A stretch of 5,313 bases of DNA. Source: Thermoplasmata archaeon. Lineage in GTDB: Archaea; Thermoplasmatota; Thermoplasmata; Lutacidiplasmatales; UBA184. Shown here piece by piece: positions 5,236 through 5,313 of this stretch. The stretch is from contig JASHWL010000094.1 in assembly GCA_030044105.1 (NCBI GenBank), positions 1-5,313 on the forward strand, in the 5' to 3' direction. The notes beneath the pieces were generated by a model. It worked only from the letters and a program-made list of their open reading frames with translations, was not told the DNA's origin and searched no databases. The first letter of the stretch is position 1, and each line of letters starts with the position of its first letter. The translations under genes were made by a program, and so were the position numbers.

Positions 5236-5313
5236 GCGTAGGCTCCCGAGCCCGGAAGGCACTTCAACTATCCGGAGTCCTTCGCGCCCTTCGGAGCCCG
5301 ACCCCGTAGGGAG
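5236..5313 (-). promoter_or_regulatory. Upstream region of the metallopeptidase operon
   Basis: GGGAG (5243-5247, minus strand) lies 7 nt before ATG 5235. GATAGTTGAA (5263-5272, minus strand) is the only AT-rich stretch and would place initiation near 5241, so the leader would be very short. Two other minus-strand frames from the right edge end here, at TAG 5268-5270 and TGA 5264-5266. One of them may be the tail of an upstream gene, but the 14-15 visible residues are too few to choose. The metallopeptidase frame itself also stays open to the edge, so a longer N-terminus cannot be excluded. Confidence 0.35.

Noticed and set aside
1..5313. tRNA, rRNA, CRISPR array, insertion sequence or origin
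   Set aside because: I looked for cloverleaf arms, regularly spaced repeats, transposase motifs and terminal inverted repeats and saw none; protein-coding genes fill nearly all of the window.

Overview
The window is GC-rich (roughly 70 percent by eye) and densely coded: six complete genes plus one partial gene at the left edge. I see no RNA gene, mobile element or CRISPR array. Several start sites carry purine-rich Shine-Dalgarno sequences with a constant 7-8 nt spacing. Three upstream regions have a short AT-rich box that would give an initiation site about 20 nt or less before the gene. This looks like archaeal promoter layout, and together with the protein types it suggests a high-GC archaeon, perhaps of Thermoplasmatota type. 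That assignment is tentative, and a high-GC bacterium is not excluded.

Layout from left to right. A partial minus-strand gene (1-137) diverges from a plus-strand pair across a 109-nt spacer. The pair is a polymerase-beta-type nucleotidyltransferase (247-1080) and a PF04185-type phosphoesterase of the phospholipase C / acid phosphatase group (1077-2630). They overlap by 4 nt (GTGA) and are almost certainly co-translated. The phosphoesterase converges on a minus-strand two-helix membrane protein (2627-3136), and both genes stop inside the same CTAG palindrome. Upstream of the membrane protein on the minus strand is a SAM-dependent methyltransferase (3182-3943) of the DesVI/TylM1-like type, with its own promoter and strong ribosome binding site. 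Further upstream is a minus-strand pair 16 nt apart: a soluble HExxH zinc-metallopeptidase-like protein (4591-5235) followed by an AHSA1/SRPBCC ligand-binding protein (4053-4574). The second gene of that pair appears to start at a CTG codon.

Functionally there are three likely transcription units: nucleotidyltransferase + phosphoesterase; metallopeptidase + SRPBCC protein; methyltransferase, possibly with the membrane protein. Nothing in the sequence ties these into one pathway. The most suggestive pairing is the overlapping nucleotidyltransferase and phosphoesterase, which could add and remove a phosphate-linked group, but that is inference. I did not find a convincing new defence or mobile system.
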